The notes under the pieces were generated by a model. It worked only from the letters and a program-made list of their open reading frames with translations, searched no databases and had not been told where the DNA came from. From Dictyobacter formicarum (lineage in GTDB: Bacteria; Chloroflexota; Ktedonobacteria; Ktedonobacterales; Ktedonobacteraceae): a DNA stretch of 64,000 nt. This document shows, in pieces, positions 62,879 to 64,000 of the stretch. The stretch's first letter is position 1; the number at the start of each line of letters is the position of its first letter. The position numbers and the translations under genes were made by a program. Location: positions 186,001 through 250,000 of the forward strand of contig NZ_BNJJ01000012.1 of the NCBI RefSeq assembly GCF_016587435.1, written 5' to 3'.

Positions 62879-64000
62879 ATGATACCTGACGGTTCCTCAC
62901 CTGGACAAACTGGCAGCATCAATCCACGCATCGTGCTGCTCGCCCTGGGGATGTTCGCCCTGGGAACGGATGCCTTCGTGATTGCTGGCGTCCTTCCTCT
63001 GATCACCAAAGAAACCAGTGCGCCGGAAGCTCTGGCCGGGCAACTGGTCACGGTCTTCTCCCTCACCTATGGATTGGGTGCCCCAGTACTTGCCGCACTG
63101 ACCGGACGCTGGTCAGCCTCGCGCGTACTGATGATTGCTCTGGGGGTCTTCTCTCTCGCGAACCTTGGTTCGGCCCTGGCACCAACATTTCTTTTTCTGC
63201 TCTTGACTCGTGTGCTTGCCGGGTGTTGCGCGGCCCTCTATGCCCCTTTGGCTTATACCATTGGCACCCAGCTTTCTCCTCCAGAGAAGCGAGGCCAGGC
63301 GCTTGCCCTGGTGGTTCTGGGGCTCACGGTAGCAACCGTCTTTGGTTCGCCGTTGGGAACCTGGGTGGGAGAGCATTTCGGCTGGCGCTTGTCTTTTGGG
63401 CTGATCGTTGCACTGGCCGGTGTGGCCTTTCTGGCACTGCTAGTGTGTGGTTTGCCCAGAGCAGATGCGTCTAGCAGGGTATCATTGAAGGCTCGGCTGG
63501 CACCCATCACCGAGCCCTATCTCTTGCTCGCCTTGCTTCCCGGCCTGCTGTGGAATCTAGGGACGTACACTATCTATACCTATATTGCGCTGCTGCTGGG
63601 AAACAATGTGCACATTACAGATGTGAGCGGACCACTCATCGTGTTCGGAGCAGGAGTTGTGATCGGCAACTGGTCTGGGGGCATGATCTCCGATCGGTTT
63701 GGGCCGATGCGTCTCCTGCTACCAGTCTTGGTGGCACTGGTGTTGGTAGAGGTGCTGCTCTCGGTAGCGATGACGACGCTGATCGGGAGCATCGTGCTGT
63801 TGGCAATCTGGGGTGCCTGGGGTCCCTGCCCTTTGTTCCCCAGCAGCATCGTTTGCTCAGCCTGGCACCAGCACACACGAACGTTATTCTCGCCCTCAAC
63901 AACTCCGCGTTCTATTTGGGAATTGCAGGTGGAGCGGTACTTGGCGGACTGGTTTTGCATACCACATCGGTCACCCTTCTTGGCTGGGTCGGAGCAAGTT
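62879..64000 (+). pseudogene. MFS efflux transporter, DHA1 type, frameshifted and cut by the window end
   Basis: Reads from ATG after GAAGGAAACC. Helices and motifs: LALGMFALGTDAFVIAGVLPLI, TYGLGAPVLAALTGRWSASRVL (motif A-like), TRVLAGCCAALYAPLAYTIG, and VFGAGVVIGNWSGGMISDRFGPMRLL. After about residue 310 (near 63815-63825) the frame runs off; the natural ending FVPQQHRLLSLAPAHTNVIL and AGGAVLGGLVLHTTSVTLLGWVG continues in another frame. One missing G in TGGGG would explain it. Resembles chloramphenicol-type exporters (CmlA/AraJ-like). Probably regulated by the divergent MarR-PDZ protein. Confidence 0.8.

Overview
The window most resembles a large-genome soil member of the Chloroflexota, probably class Ktedonobacteria. 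That is inferred from its mid-range GC, scattered TnpB genes and a group II intron, a short DUF5679-type zinc protein, many TetR/MFS/GNAT paralogues and a Ser/Thr kinase plus PP2C phosphatase. No rRNA, tRNA or CRISPR array was recognised.

Layout. 0-6.4 kb: TetR/ABM pair, two GNAT acetyltransferases and a large Eco57I-like methyltransferase broken by a one-base frameshift inside its SAM motif. 6.6-14 kb: a lipoprotein, then a sugar-acid type catabolic cluster (GntR, FAH-fold hydrolase, zinc dehydrogenase, enolase-superfamily dehydratase), followed by an APH-type kinase overlapping an enolase-like gene with altered active-site residues. 15-27.4 kb: a plasmid- or chromid-like replication/partition region. 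It holds exactly 200 tandem hexamers (TACGTG/TACGTC), a ParA/RHH-ParB operon whose parA is split in its P-loop by a 2.5-kb group II intron, palindromic satellite patches, a small HTH gene, two Rep-like proteins, a cluster of 16 GTAGAC/GTCTAC hexamers inside one rep-like gene and 23 iteron-like repeats phased at 45-46 bp. 27.6-36 kb: BAAT-type hydrolase, MFS transporter, DUF5679 protein, an intact TnpB element, a secreted Pro/Gln-rich protein and a Ser/Thr kinase. 36-53 kb: TetR, FemAB-like transferase, NudC, nucleotidyltransferase, beta-helix protein, 5'-3' exonuclease, FtsX-type permease, Sap/GAP membrane protein, PP2C phosphatase, dienelactone hydrolase and GH15 glucanase. 53-64 kb: a truncated TnpB, a frameshifted polysaccharide deacetylase, a TetR/DHA2 efflux operon, a group 2 sigma factor, an integrase/excisionase pair, and a higher-GC end with a MarR-PDZ fusion divergent from a frameshifted MFS pump.

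How the parts may work together. The 15-27 kb block reads as one segregation and replication module: Rep-like proteins beside iterons and an AT-rich tract, and parAB bracketed on both sides by TACGTR-type repeats. The hypothesis most worth testing is that the 1.2-kb alternating purine-pyrimidine array is the centromere of this replicon and that ParA production depends on intron splicing. Three coding sequences carry single-base indels in short homopolymers, so assembly error, phase variation and real decay must be told apart before calling them pseudogenes.
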